Virus record (IMG/VR): IMGVR_UViG_3300009593_004315
Coordinates: 1-45,917 of that record
Length of the DNA: 45,917 nt
Source: a virus
Direction: 5' to 3' (one strand)
The position numbers and the translations under genes are program-made. Positions 1 through 8,314 of the stretch are shown piece by piece (position 1 is the first letter of the stretch; each line of letters begins with the position of its first letter). A model generated the notes under the pieces. It was not told where the DNA came from, ran no database searches, and worked only from the letters and a program-made list of their open reading frames with translations.

Positions 1-11
1 AAACCGGTTTT

Positions 12-104
12 TGGGGGGTGGCGGAATTGGCAAACGCTCCCGGTTGTTTCCCGGGCGGTGATCCACGAAAGTGCACCTTGGAGGTTCGAATCCTCCCCCT
101 CCAG
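12..104 (+). tRNA. Class II tRNA with apparent GUU anticodon
   Basis: A full cloverleaf can be folded by hand. The acceptor stem is 12-18 with 97-103 (one G-U pair). The D arm is 21-37 with a 3-bp stem and GG in the loop. The anticodon stem is 39-43 with 51-55. A long variable arm pairs GGTG with CACC (57-60 with 74-77). The T arm is 80-96 with loop TTCGAAT. The long variable arm and the 5' half (GGTGGCGGAATTGGC) look like bacterial tRNA-Leu. However, the 7-base anticodon loop TTGTTTC puts GTT at 46-48, which would read Asn codons, and base 37 is U where a purine is normal. The discriminator is G104; CCA is not fully encoded (GCC then T). Identity is uncertain: Leu or Ser scaffold, Asn-type anticodon. 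Confidence 0.8.
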
Positions 105-116
105 CCTATCTACTAT

Positions 117-275
117 ATGGATGCAGGCGATTTAATACTTCAAGCATTAATGTCAGTGTTGATAGGAGCTATGGTTTATTTATGGCTTTTATCTTCTTTA
201 ATACCTCATAATCAATCAATATTTCAAATTTCTGAAAACATAGGAAAAGCAACAGAACAATTAACACCACCTTAA
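117..275 (+). CDS. Small single-pass membrane protein, hypothetical
   Basis: The 52-residue reading frame opens at the first ATG after the tRNA. The frame extends upstream into the tRNA, so the upstream GTG is not a credible start. Residues about 9-29 (ALMSVLIGAMVYLWLLSSLI) form one clear hydrophobic transmembrane segment, followed by a polar tail. No Shine-Dalgarno sequence is visible, so translation is not certain. I do not recognise the family. Small membrane proteins of this kind are common among early genes of large myoviruses, but nothing here points to a specific role. Confidence 0.4.
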   Translation: MDAGDLILQALMSVLIGAMVYLWLLSSLIPHNQSIFQISENIGKATEQLTPP

Positions 276-296
276 CTCAGTTAGTTCCCTGTTAAA

Positions 297-563
297 ATGA
301 AAAATAATAGTTATAACATTGGCGATATAGTAAAAATCAAATCTAGAGTTGGTTCTGCGATTCCTGATTTGCATGTAAAATTAATTGAAAGACAAAAACG
401 TGTATGTTATGATACAAATAAATTATTTTATATGTGGAAAACTAAGTTAATTTATAAAAGAGAAATAAACCTTCTAAAAAAAAGATTTTGTATTCCCTTT
501 AAATATCCAAATAATGTTGAAACTTTTATCTATGAAGAGGATATTATATGTCGACTAAACTAA
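297..563 (+). CDS. Hypothetical protein, 88 aa
   Basis: An 88-residue basic, Lys-rich frame opens at ATG 297, 21 bases after the preceding stop, without a strong ribosome binding site. The start NIGDIVKIKSRVG resembles the opening strand of a small beta-barrel (SH3- or KOW-like), and a Tyr/Phe-rich middle part follows. It contains two Cys residues but no zinc-binding pattern. It lies between the tRNA and phoH. I do not recognise it and assign no function. Confidence 0.5.
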   Translation: MKNNSYNIGDIVKIKSRVGSAIPDLHVKLIERQKRVCYDTNKLFYMWKTKLIYKREINLLKKRFCIPFKYPNNVETFIYEEDIICRLN

Positions 564-585
564 TTAATTTACATCTGTGAGTATT

Positions 586-1926
586 ATGGCTAAGAAAAAT
601 TATGTGTTAGATACTAGCGTCTGTTTGACTGATGCAGAAGTCCTTTTTAAGTTTGAAAATCATGACATTTACTTGCCCCTCAAGGTTTTGGAAGAAATTG
701 ATGGGCACAAAAAAAGGCAAGATTCCGTTGGCGCGAATGCAAGGAAAACTATTAGAATTCTAGACGAATTTCGTCAGAAAGGTTCTTTAGAAAAAGGTGT
801 CCGCATCGATAAAGGTAAGGGGATTCTAAAAGTTGTATCATTTACTGATCTGAAGCAAGTGATATTTCCAGCTGATTTAGATTTAAGACACCCAGACCAC
901 GTAATCTTAGCTACTGCTAAAACAATACAAGCTCAATTTGAAAATAGAAAAACGGTAGTTGTATCAAGAGATATTAATATGCGAGTTATTTGTGACTCAA
1001 TTGGTATAATTGCTGAAGATTATATATCTGAGAAAGCAGTAACATCCTCTGATGAATTATTTAGTGGTTTTGTTATTGTTAATTTTGATGATGAAGTAAT
1101 AGATAGGTTTTATTCCGGCGAGGACATATATCCACATCAATTTACTGAAGAATTACCCGAAAATCTATGTCCTAACCAATATGTGATGATGGTTTCCAAT
1201 GCCAATGAAAAGAAATCTGCTTTAGCGAGGTATAGTTCCGATCACGAGCCACTTAAAAAAGTTTTTAATAAGACGCTCCCGGATTGGAAAATTGAAGCAA
1301 GAAACAAAGAACAAGCGTTCGCAATTGATATGCTGATGGATTCGAATATTAAAGTAGTATCATTGGTAGGGCGCGCCGGCTCTGGAAAAACTTTATTAGC
1401 TATAGCAGCAGGATTACAACAAACAATTGGATTACGCTCTGACGAAAATCGATACGATAGACTCATTGTATCCAGACCAATCCAACCGCTTGGTAAAGAT
1501 ATCGGATTTTTACCCGGAACCATGGAAGAAAAAATGTTGCCATGGCTTATGCCAATCCAAGATAATTTAAAGTTTTTAATGGGCGATAAAACCTCATTAG
1601 AAATGTACATGGATAAAGGTAAAATTGAAATTGAAGCATTGACATACATTAGAGGACGCTCAATATCTAATGCTTTTATTATTATTGATGAAGCACAAAA
1701 CTTGACAAAACATGAAATTAAAACTATAATTACACGTATTGGTGAAGGTACAAAGATAGTTTTGACCGGAGATGTTGAACAAATAGACAATGTATATGTT
1801 AATGAAACTTCAAATGGGTTAGCACATGCAGTAGAGAGTTTTAAAGACTTTCATATTGCAGGTCACATGACTTTCAAGAAAGGAGAACGTTCTGAGGTTG
1901 CTACAATAGCCTCAAAAGTTCTATAG
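586..1926 (+). CDS. phoH: PIN-PhoH family ATPase/ribonuclease
   Basis: The 446-residue protein has two domains. The N-terminal PIN domain (about 1-150) carries the acidic residues expected of a PIN ribonuclease: D in VLDTSV at the very start, the EEIDGHK acidic region, and D in HPDHVILATA. The C-terminal PhoH domain has a Walker A motif GRAGSGKT near residues 262-269, the family signature RPIQPLGKDIGFLPG, and a Walker B motif FIIIDEAQN near 363-371. The PIN-PhoH order matches the long bacterial and myoviral form. I prefer ATG 586 over the upstream GTG at 577 because the PIN strand begins immediately after it. PhoH genes are frequent in marine phages and are often linked to phosphate stress, though their role in infection is unresolved. 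The phosphonate genes downstream make a phosphorus link attractive, but it is inference. Confidence 0.93.
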   Translation: MAKKNYVLDTSVCLTDAEVLFKFENHDIYLPLKVLEEIDGHKKRQDSVGANARKTIRILDEFRQKGSLEKGVRIDKGKGILKVVSFTDLKQVIFPADLDLRHPDHVILATAKTIQAQFENRKTVVVSRDINMRVICDSIGIIAEDYISEKAVTSSDELFSGFVIVNFDDEVIDRFYSGEDIYPHQFTEELPENLCPNQYVMMVSNANEKKSALARYSSDHEPLKKVFNKTLPDWKIEARNKEQAFAIDMLMDSNIKVVSLVGRAGSGKTLLAIAAGLQQTIGLRSDENRYDRLIVSRPIQPLGKDIGFLPGTMEEKMLPWLMPIQDNLKFLMGDKTSLEMYMDKGKIEIEALTYIRGRSISNAFIIIDEAQNLTKHEIKTIITRIGEGTKIVLTGDVEQIDNVYVNETSNGLAHAVESFKDFHIAGHMTFKKGERSEVATIASKVL

Positions 1927-1927
1927 T
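1898..1927 (+). promoter_or_regulatory. Possible sigma70-like promoter before 1974 gene
   Basis: TTGCTA (1898-1903) and TATAGT (1922-1927) are separated by 18 bases at the end of phoH, followed by an AT-rich leader and a strong ribosome binding site AGAGGAAG before ATG 1974. The -35 match is only moderate, and the elements lie inside coding sequence and the stop codon, so this is tentative. Confidence 0.25.
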
Positions 1928-1973
1928 ACACAAAACAAAACTTTTATTTTATATTATTAGAGGAAGTAAAATT

Positions 1974-2270
1974 ATGAGTGAAGAAAAAACAATTACCGCT
2001 GCCGAAGCATTACAGAACCCGTTGTTGGGTATGACTGTAGAATCAGGTGAATCTGAACTGAAAGATTATTTAGTAAATTATACAGGTACCAAACTAGACT
2101 CTGAACAAGTTACAGTGCAAATGATTGCAGATGTATTGGCATCAGACTTTCCGGAATTTGCCTTTTCATTTGCAGAAGAAAATTATATTAGAGGTTATCA
2201 AATAGGATTAGAAGATGCATATAAAGCATTTACAGGAAAGCCAGAAGAAACTGCAGCAGAAAGTGACTGA
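1974..2270 (+). CDS. Hypothetical acidic protein, 98 aa
   Basis: This 98-residue acidic protein starts at ATG 1974 behind a good Shine-Dalgarno sequence (AGAGGAAG, about 7 bases upstream). It is mostly helical by composition, with no Cys and no membrane segment. The part ENYIRGYQIGLEDAYKAF resembles short helical phage proteins, but I cannot place it in a family. Its last codons overlap the GTG start of the next gene, which suggests translational coupling with the metallopeptidase-like gene. Confidence 0.6.
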   Translation: MSEEKTITAAEALQNPLLGMTVESGESELKDYLVNYTGTKLDSEQVTVQMIADVLASDFPEFAFSFAEENYIRGYQIGLEDAYKAFTGKPEETAAESD

Positions 2271-2913
2271 TTTTTACACAAGTGAAGGTTTACATGTGTA
2301 TTTTAAGGATCAGTTAATAAATGACGAAGTTGACGCAGAAAAAGTAATTTCAAAAGTAGAATCATTAATCCCCAAGCACCTGCGTAGTGAAGTAGAAATG
2401 GTTATTATAGGTCACTTTGAAGAGTTTGAGGAAAACCACTTTAATGCATTTTATAAAGATGGTATGGTACATGTAACCAATAACCAACAAGACAATTACG
2501 ATATGGTTGAAGATATTGTTCATGAGATAGCACATGCTACTGAACTGCCTTATGGTTATCAAATATATGGCGATAATAAAGTTAAAGATGAGTTTTTAAG
2601 AAAAAGATATGCATTACACAACATATTGTGGAGCAATGGATACAAATTACCCAAGTCATATTTTAGTGAAGTAGAATATAATGAAGAGTTTGATATCTTC
2701 CTACTACAAAAAGTTGGATATGATAAACTACAGGGCTACGCCGCGGGCATCTTTTTAACAACATATGCCCCTACTTCACTAAGAGAATATTATGCCACCG
2801 GTTTCGTTGAATTTTTCCTGAATCCCGATGGTCATAATTATATGAAAAAAGTTAGTCCTCAGTTATATAAGAAAATATATGAATTATATTCTGAAGAAAG
2901 TCTTGACTTTTAA
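2263..2913 (+). CDS. HExxH metallopeptidase-like protein
   Basis: The 216-residue product contains VEDIVHEIAHATE, an HExxH zinc motif at about residues 87-91 (H87, E88, H91). A later REYYATGFVEFF segment offers Glu residues that could supply the third ligand, as in gluzincins; this is inference. Two starts are possible. ATG 2215 would overlap the previous gene by 56 bases. GTG 2263 overlaps its stop by only 8 bases and fits the gene packing, so I chose it. There is no signal peptide or membrane segment, so it should act in the cytoplasm or be packaged. Possible roles are prohead or regulatory proteolysis, but the context does not decide. The promoter of the next gene begins inside its final codons. 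Confidence 0.7.
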   Translation: MTDFYTSEGLHVYFKDQLINDEVDAEKVISKVESLIPKHLRSEVEMVIIGHFEEFEENHFNAFYKDGMVHVTNNQQDNYDMVEDIVHEIAHATELPYGYQIYGDNKVKDEFLRKRYALHNILWSNGYKLPKSYFSEVEYNEEFDIFLLQKVGYDKLQGYAAGIFLTTYAPTSLREYYATGFVEFFLNPDGHNYMKKVSPQLYKKIYELYSEESLDF

Positions 2914-2931
2914 TAGTTAACAGGTTATAAT
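2903..2931 (+). promoter_or_regulatory. Near-consensus sigma70-type promoter
   Basis: TTGACT (2903-2908) is followed by exactly 17 bases and then TATAAT (2926-2931); a second TATAAT overlaps at 2933-2938. A strong ribosome binding site GGAGG lies at 2941-2945, just before ATG 2950. This is the best host-type promoter I see in the window. It precedes the nuclease gene and the uninterrupted + strand run of genes that includes the glycan and phosphonate cassette. Confidence 0.7.
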
Positions 2932-2949
2932 ATATAATCTGGAGGAAAA

Positions 2950-3711
2950 ATGCCACATATTTCTTATTCTGAGTTAAAAGATTGGAAGTTTTGCGCACAT
3001 TATCATAAACTAACACGCGTCGATGGTATTGATGGGTTTACGGGTAACCAATACACAGCATTTGGTTCAGCTATTCACTCTGTCTGTGAAAAAAAATTAC
3101 TTGAAGAAGAAGTAGCTGATGATTTTTTTGTTGAAGAATTAAAAAAGAATATTTCTGAACTTGATACACCGGTCGATAAAAAAATAATTCATGAGATGAT
3201 GAAGCAAGGGAATGGTATAATTCCTGAAATAGATGATGCACTAAATGATTATTTTGAAGAATATGAAGTTTTAGCCGTCGAAATGCCACTATACGAACCA
3301 ATCCCCGGAGAAGAACATCAATTTAAAGGTTACATAGATGCAGTGGTCGCTACACCTGATGGCAAGGTACACATTTTTGATTGGAAGACTTGCTCATGGG
3401 GGTGGGATTCACGCAAGAAAAGTGACAAGATGGTGACATATCAACTTACATTATATAAACACTTCTTTTGCCAAAAAATGAATGTCGATCCCAAAGACGT
3501 TGAAACTCACTTCGCACTACTTAAACGTACAGCTAAGAAAAATAGAGTTGAATTTTTCCGAGTAACGAGTGGGCCCAAAAAAACTGAAAATGCCCTTAAA
3601 CTTTTGAACACGGCGTTGTACAATATTAAAAACCAACGGTATATTAAAAACAAATTATCATGCACCGGCGGTTATGGTTGTAAATTTTATAAGACAGAAC
3701 ACTGTCAATAA
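2950..3711 (+). CDS. PD-(D/E)XK nuclease, Cas4/RecB-like, probable Fe-S
   Basis: The 253-residue protein has the layout of the PDDEXK_1 (RecB/Cas4) nuclease family. It shows H43 in FGSAIHS, the core D130 in GYIDAVV, D144 and K146 in IFDWKT, and the helical QLTLYKHFF segment that follows the core in this family. C15 near the N terminus and three Cys at the C terminus (C238, C244, C252) match the one-plus-three arrangement that binds a [4Fe-4S] cluster in Cas4 and AddB. Translation starts at ATG 2950 behind a perfect GGAGG. T4-like phages use such nucleases in replication, recombination or host DNA breakdown; which role applies here cannot be told. It is the first gene after the sigma70-type promoter. 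Confidence 0.85.
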   Translation: MPHISYSELKDWKFCAHYHKLTRVDGIDGFTGNQYTAFGSAIHSVCEKKLLEEEVADDFFVEELKKNISELDTPVDKKIIHEMMKQGNGIIPEIDDALNDYFEEYEVLAVEMPLYEPIPGEEHQFKGYIDAVVATPDGKVHIFDWKTCSWGWDSRKKSDKMVTYQLTLYKHFFCQKMNVDPKDVETHFALLKRTAKKNRVEFFRVTSGPKKTENALKLLNTALYNIKNQRYIKNKLSCTGGYGCKFYKTEHCQ

Positions 3712-3721
3712 TGAGGAATAA

Positions 3722-5023
3722 ATGAAAAAGAAAAAGATATTGGTTCTTTCTGACCATCCACTTTCGCCTTCCGGCGTGGGTACACAAACAAAATACATGA
3801 TTGAGGCACTACTCAAAACTGGTCGATACCAGTTTATTTGTTTAGGTGGTGCCGTAAAACATCAGAGCTACGAACCAACCAAGGTTGAACCATGGATGGA
3901 TGACTGGGTTATTTACCCAGTAGATGGTTACGGTACACAAGAAATTATTAGATCAGTATTAACTACTGAAAAACCTGACTTGCTCTGGTTTATGACAGAT
4001 CCAAGATTTTATGGTTGGTTGTGGGAGATTGAAAATGAAGTTAGGGCGAATGTACCTATGATTTATTATCATGTTTGGGATAATTTCCCTGCTCCTAAAT
4101 TTAATGAATTATTCTATAAATCAAACGATCAAGTTGCATGCATTTCAAAAGTGACACATGAAATCTTAAAAACAGTTGCACCGGATGTAGAGTCATGTTA
4201 CTTACCACATGCAGTTAACTCAATGTTTTTTCACAAATTTAAAACTGAAGAACAAAAAAATAAAGTTAAAGAATTGAGAGAAAACATTTTCTCACGAAGC
4301 ACACCTGAGAACTCAAACCCTAATAAAAAGTTGTTTTTTTGGAATAATAGAAATGCCAGAAGAAAACAGTCTGGTACATTAATATGGTGGTTTAAGGAAT
4401 GGCTTGATAAAGTCGGCCACGATAAAGCTACTCTTCTAATGCATACTGATGCACAAGATCCTCACGGGCAAGATTTAACACATATTATTGATACTATAGG
4501 TGTCAGCAACGGCCAAGTATTGTTATCAACACAGAAAGTAAGACCCGAAGAGTTAGCAGCAATATACAACGCCTCCGATTATACAATTAATATATCAGAT
4601 GCAGAAGGCTTTGGTCTTGCCACGCTTGAATCATTATCATGCGGCACCCCAATCATTGTGAACATGACTGGAGGCCTACAAGAACAGGTTACCAATGGTT
4701 CTGAATGGTTTGGTTGGGGCATTCAACCAGCAAGTAAAGTTGTGATTGGTTCCCTGCAAGTTCCTTATATTTATGAAGACAGAATTAGTCAAGATGATTT
4801 TGAAAAGATTCTAAATAAAGCTCTTAAACTACCTAAAACAAAATATGACAAGATGGCGAAGGCCGGCATGAAGCATGTACAAGAAAATTATAATTTTGAT
4901 AATTATGAAAATTCTTGGATTAATTTAATTGATAATGCAATTGAAAAACATGGTTCTTGGGACAATAGAAAAAATTACAATCGTTGGGAACTCAATGAAA
5001 TAACTCACTCGGAGAAGAAATGA
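3722..5023 (+). CDS. Glycosyltransferase, GT4-like (GT-B fold)
   Basis: The 433-residue protein begins with a Rossmann strand (KKKILVLSDHPLSPSGVGTQT) whose Gly-rich loop is typical of GT-B glycosyltransferases. It carries the GT4 signature EGFGLATLESLSCGTPIIV near residue 295, where the first Glu and the ExxxxGxP part bind the nucleotide sugar. It lacks a signal peptide, so it is cytoplasmic. It starts at ATG 3722 with AGGAA upstream and overlaps the next glycosyltransferase by ATGA. Donor and acceptor cannot be predicted. It is the first gene of the long glycan cassette. Confidence 0.88.
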   Translation: MKKKKILVLSDHPLSPSGVGTQTKYMIEALLKTGRYQFICLGGAVKHQSYEPTKVEPWMDDWVIYPVDGYGTQEIIRSVLTTEKPDLLWFMTDPRFYGWLWEIENEVRANVPMIYYHVWDNFPAPKFNELFYKSNDQVACISKVTHEILKTVAPDVESCYLPHAVNSMFFHKFKTEEQKNKVKELRENIFSRSTPENSNPNKKLFFWNNRNARRKQSGTLIWWFKEWLDKVGHDKATLLMHTDAQDPHGQDLTHIIDTIGVSNGQVLLSTQKVRPEELAAIYNASDYTINISDAEGFGLATLESLSCGTPIIVNMTGGLQEQVTNGSEWFGWGIQPASKVVIGSLQVPYIYEDRISQDDFEKILNKALKLPKTKYDKMAKAGMKHVQENYNFDNYENSWINLIDNAIEKHGSWDNRKNYNRWELNEITHSEKK

Positions 5024-6285
5024 AAAGAAAAATATTACTTAGAGGTCCAGTGTTGACTCAATCTGGCTATGGAGAACAAGCTAGGTTTGCAATGCGCGCC
5101 CTACGATCCCGCGAAGATCTGTTTGATATTTATATCCAACCTATTACTTGGGGTGCAACGTCTTGGTCTCGTGATTATGATGAAGAAAGACAGTGGATTG
5201 ATGAGAAAGTGCAGAAAACTGCTGACTTAGTTAGGGCCGGCCAACAAAGTAGCTTTGATTACAGTTTACAGGTTACAATTCCCAATGAATTTGAAAAAGT
5301 AGCTAAAATCAATATAGGTTATACAGCTGGCATTGAAACTACAAAAGTTCATCACGATTGGATTATAAAGACTAATCAAAATATGGATAAAGTTATAACA
5401 ACCTCAAATCACAGCAGAGACACATTAGCTAAAACGTTTTACGAAGGAGTTAATGAAACCACAGGGGAAAATATCAAACTGCAAACAAATGTACCCATTA
5501 AAACTGTTAACTACTGTGTTAAATCCTACGATAATCTACCAGAGTTAAACCTAGAACTTGAATATGATAAGAATTTACTTTGTGTGGCTCAATGGGGCCC
5601 TAGAAAAAATCTTGGCAACACACTTCTATGGTTTGTTCAGGAATTTAAAGATGAGGAAGTGGGTTTAATCATTAAAGCTAATATAGCAAAAAATTCTATA
5701 ATGGACAGAATTACACTGCAAAACGATATTCGCCGCACAATAGAATCAAATGGATTATCAGATAGAAAATGTAAAGTATACTTGCTGCACGGTGACTTAA
5801 CGGACAAAGAGATGCATTCACTTTATAAACACGAAAAGGTGTTGGGTTTGGTTTCGTTAACTTGTGGAGAGGGATTTGGGTTACCTATTTTTGAGGCAGC
5901 ATATTCAGGTCTTCCTGTCGCCGCCACCGGTTGGTCAGGCCATCTAGACTTCTTGCGCGATGAAGAGGGCAACGACCTCTTCCATAATATATCCTATGAT
6001 CTTGTACAGGTCCCCAAAGAAGTTGTATGGGAAGGAGTATTAATTCAAGATAGCATGTGGGCACAAGCCAGAGAATTCTCTGCAAAACAAGCTATGCGCA
6101 AGCTGATTGACTTCCCAGAACTTTCAATCAACCCGGAAGAAAGTGTAAGAGCAAGGTTATCCCCCGATGTCATGTATGAAAAATTTGTTAATGAAATCAT
6201 CGAATATGATAATAGATTAGGAATCACAGATCAACAAGATGATTGGTTATCAGATATCGACAGTATTATTCAGGAATATGAATGA
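5020..6285 (+). CDS. Glycosyltransferase, GT4-like
   Basis: The 421-residue protein opens with KRKILLRGPVLTQSGYGEQAR, the same type of start as the preceding gene, and has the GT4 motif EGFGLPIFEAAYSGLPV near residue 284 followed by a conserved Gly-His pair. A paralogous relation to the upstream gene is likely from the shared start and motif. The ATGA overlap and a GGAGAAG ribosome binding site indicate coupled translation. It probably adds one sugar to the phage-directed glycan; substrate unknown. Confidence 0.86.
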   Translation: MKRKILLRGPVLTQSGYGEQARFAMRALRSREDLFDIYIQPITWGATSWSRDYDEERQWIDEKVQKTADLVRAGQQSSFDYSLQVTIPNEFEKVAKINIGYTAGIETTKVHHDWIIKTNQNMDKVITTSNHSRDTLAKTFYEGVNETTGENIKLQTNVPIKTVNYCVKSYDNLPELNLELEYDKNLLCVAQWGPRKNLGNTLLWFVQEFKDEEVGLIIKANIAKNSIMDRITLQNDIRRTIESNGLSDRKCKVYLLHGDLTDKEMHSLYKHEKVLGLVSLTCGEGFGLPIFEAAYSGLPVAATGWSGHLDFLRDEEGNDLFHNISYDLVQVPKEVVWEGVLIQDSMWAQAREFSAKQAMRKLIDFPELSINPEESVRARLSPDVMYEKFVNEIIEYDNRLGITDQQDDWLSDIDSIIQEYE

Positions 6286-7904
6286 AAAAAATTGCATTTA
6301 TAGCTGATTTTTTTGCTGCTGATGTATTAGGTGGAGGAGAACTTAACAACAAGGTTCTTATAGAAATGCTAATCGACCGCGGCCATTCAATAGAAAGAAT
6401 TCACAGTCATAATGCTACACTCGATACTTTAAAAAATCATGATTTCTTTATAGTATCCAATTTCATTAACCTTAAAAGGGATGTTCTTGAAAATATACAA
6501 TCTAAAAAATATATTATTTATGAACACGACCACAAGTATATTAAATCTAGGAATCCTGCAACTTATGGTTCTGATTTAAAAGCCCCCCCAAGTGAGATTA
6601 TAAACTATAAATTCTATAAAAACGCGTTAGCAGTCATCTGTCAATCAAAACTTCATAAAAAAATAATTGAAAATAATCTTCAAATAGATAATATTATTAA
6701 TGTTGGCGGAAACCTGTGGTCTAATGAGACACTTGATAAACTCGAAAGTTTATCAAAGAATAAAAAGCAAACATGCTATTCTATAATGAACTCACAAACA
6801 CCGCATAAGAACACTGCCGGCTCCATAAAATATTGTAACAAAAATAATCTACCATATAACTTATGTCAGAGCAATTCATATCACGACTTCCTATCACAGT
6901 TGAGTAAAAATTCACACTTCGTATTCTTCCCTCTAACACCAGAAACATTATCTAGGGTTGCTGTAGAAGCTAGAATGTTAGGTTGCTCTGTTATAACAAC
7001 AAAAATTGTTGGCGCCACAAGCGAAGAGTGGTTTAAACTGAAGGGTGTTGAATTAATAAATTTTTTAAGAAATAAAAAAAATGAAATTGTCGACAAAATA
7101 GAAGAGCTTTATAAGACTGATTTTATAGAATCCAATAAACCTATTATCTCAATTATTACTACGTTTTGTGATGGTGAAAATTACCTTGAACATTTTATGC
7201 AAAATATAACGTCACAATCAATATTTAACAAATGTGAATTATTAATTATTGATGCTGACTCCGACAATAATGAGAAAGAAATAGTTGAAAACTATATTAA
7301 ACAACACGACAACATTATCTACCATAGAATAGACGAAAAACTTAAACCGACACCTTGTATCAACAAAGCAATACAGATGGCTTCTGGAAAATATCTATCT
7401 TTTGCCTTTATTGACGATGTAAAAGCTGATAACTGTATAGAATTATTATTTGATGAATTAGATGATAACCCTCACATTGATTTGGTTTATGGCGATGTGG
7501 TGGTAGTAGATGAGACTAATCAGTTTTTTGACTCCCATAAGAACAGTGAAAATCTTTTTGAACATTCACAATATGAGTTTTCCAATGAAAATATGATTAA
7601 ATGCGTCCCGGGCCCAATGCCCATGTGGAGAAGTTCTATTCATGAGAAAAATGGTTTTTTTGACACAGTGAATTGCAACTACGCTGACGATTGGGAAATG
7701 TGGCTCAGATCAGTTGCCAACGGTTCTAAGTTTAAAAAGATAAATAAAACAGTGGGCCTATATTATGTCGACGGCCGTTCTCAACAAAACGACATTAATC
7801 AAAGAATTGAAGAGGCAAAAATATTTTTTACCTATTCTAATTTATTTGGCAACAATTATAACAAATTTAAACCTTACTTTAGTAAATTTTTGGAATTACA
7901 ATGA
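6282..7904 (+). CDS. Two-domain glycosyltransferase, GT-B-like plus GT2
   Basis: This 540-residue protein looks like a fusion. The N-terminal half (about 1-280) starts with KKIAFIADFFAADVLGGGELN and has a degenerate GT4-type TPETLSRVAVEARMLGCSVIT segment. The C-terminal half (about 285-500) is a GT2 domain. It opens with PIISIITTFCDGENYLEHFM, continues with LLIIDADSDN, and has a typical acidic motif region (FIDDVKAD) and an ADDWEMWLR segment where GT2 enzymes usually have ED near the acceptor site. Both halves are cytoplasmic. Two transferases in one chain suggest two consecutive sugar additions, though the first domain may be catalytically weak because the usual EGFG is missing. It overlaps both neighbours by ATGA. 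Confidence 0.8.
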   Translation: MKKIAFIADFFAADVLGGGELNNKVLIEMLIDRGHSIERIHSHNATLDTLKNHDFFIVSNFINLKRDVLENIQSKKYIIYEHDHKYIKSRNPATYGSDLKAPPSEIINYKFYKNALAVICQSKLHKKIIENNLQIDNIINVGGNLWSNETLDKLESLSKNKKQTCYSIMNSQTPHKNTAGSIKYCNKNNLPYNLCQSNSYHDFLSQLSKNSHFVFFPLTPETLSRVAVEARMLGCSVITTKIVGATSEEWFKLKGVELINFLRNKKNEIVDKIEELYKTDFIESNKPIISIITTFCDGENYLEHFMQNITSQSIFNKCELLIIDADSDNNEKEIVENYIKQHDNIIYHRIDEKLKPTPCINKAIQMASGKYLSFAFIDDVKADNCIELLFDELDDNPHIDLVYGDVVVVDETNQFFDSHKNSENLFEHSQYEFSNENMIKCVPGPMPMWRSSIHEKNGFFDTVNCNYADDWEMWLRSVANGSKFKKINKTVGLYYVDGRSQQNDINQRIEEAKIFFTYSNLFGNNYNKFKPYFSKFLELQ

Positions 7905-8314
7905 ACAATAGAAAATACCTACCAACCCTTTCTGAATTGGTTGACAGACTATCAATTGCACAGTTAAAAGAAGTCTTTATTACCGAACATAAGGAATTAT
8001 ACGGTCAAGAAATCGCCGATATTGTGCACGATATACAACTAATATTAGATAATTGTGAAGAAGTGACAGCTGATACAATCCGAGCAATTGTTGTTTTATC
8101 TCAAATGAACCTACATATATGGCACAATGAATCCAACTACCGCAAAGGTATCAAAGACGGCAACGATCTTGAACTCACCCATGGCCTAAATGGAATCCGC
8201 AACACAGCGAAAAACAAGATCCAAGAAGTAGTAGGCGGCAGGAAAGATTATAAGATTGACTGCCTAGCAGCAGAATTTAAAGATTGGGAGATTAGCTGGA
8301 ATGGGAAAGAATGA
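7901..8314 (+). CDS. Hypothetical helical protein, 137 aa
   Basis: A 137-residue, mainly helical protein translated from ATG 7901, which overlaps the previous stop (ATGA). Its start PTLSELVDRLSIAQLKEVFI and a central MNLHIWHNESNYRKGI segment look conserved in character, with several His and Trp residues, but I do not recognise the family with confidence. It has no signal peptide, membrane segment or metal-binding Cys. Its position inside the glycosyltransferase run suggests an accessory role in sugar metabolism; that is inference only. Confidence 0.6.
   Translation: MNNRKYLPTLSELVDRLSIAQLKEVFITEHKELYGQEIADIVHDIQLILDNCEEVTADTIRAIVVLSQMNLHIWHNESNYRKGIKDGNDLELTHGLNGIRNTAKNKIQEVVGGRKDYKIDCLAAEFKDWEISWNGKE

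Noticed and set aside
12-104. Suppressor tRNA for the TAA in the reductase gene
   Set aside because: The anticodon GUU pairs with AAC/AAU; UUA would be needed for UAA.
18-116. N-terminal extension of the small membrane protein gene across the tRNA
   Set aside because: The frame runs through the folded tRNA and its GTG start has no ribosome binding site; the start at 117 gives a sensible membrane protein.
1242-1790. 182-codon frame on the minus strand within phoH
   Set aside because: It is the shadow of a conserved ATPase domain, with no matching features of its own. All other minus-strand frames (for example 9786-10184, 13338-13811, 32202-32651) also lie opposite well-supported genes.
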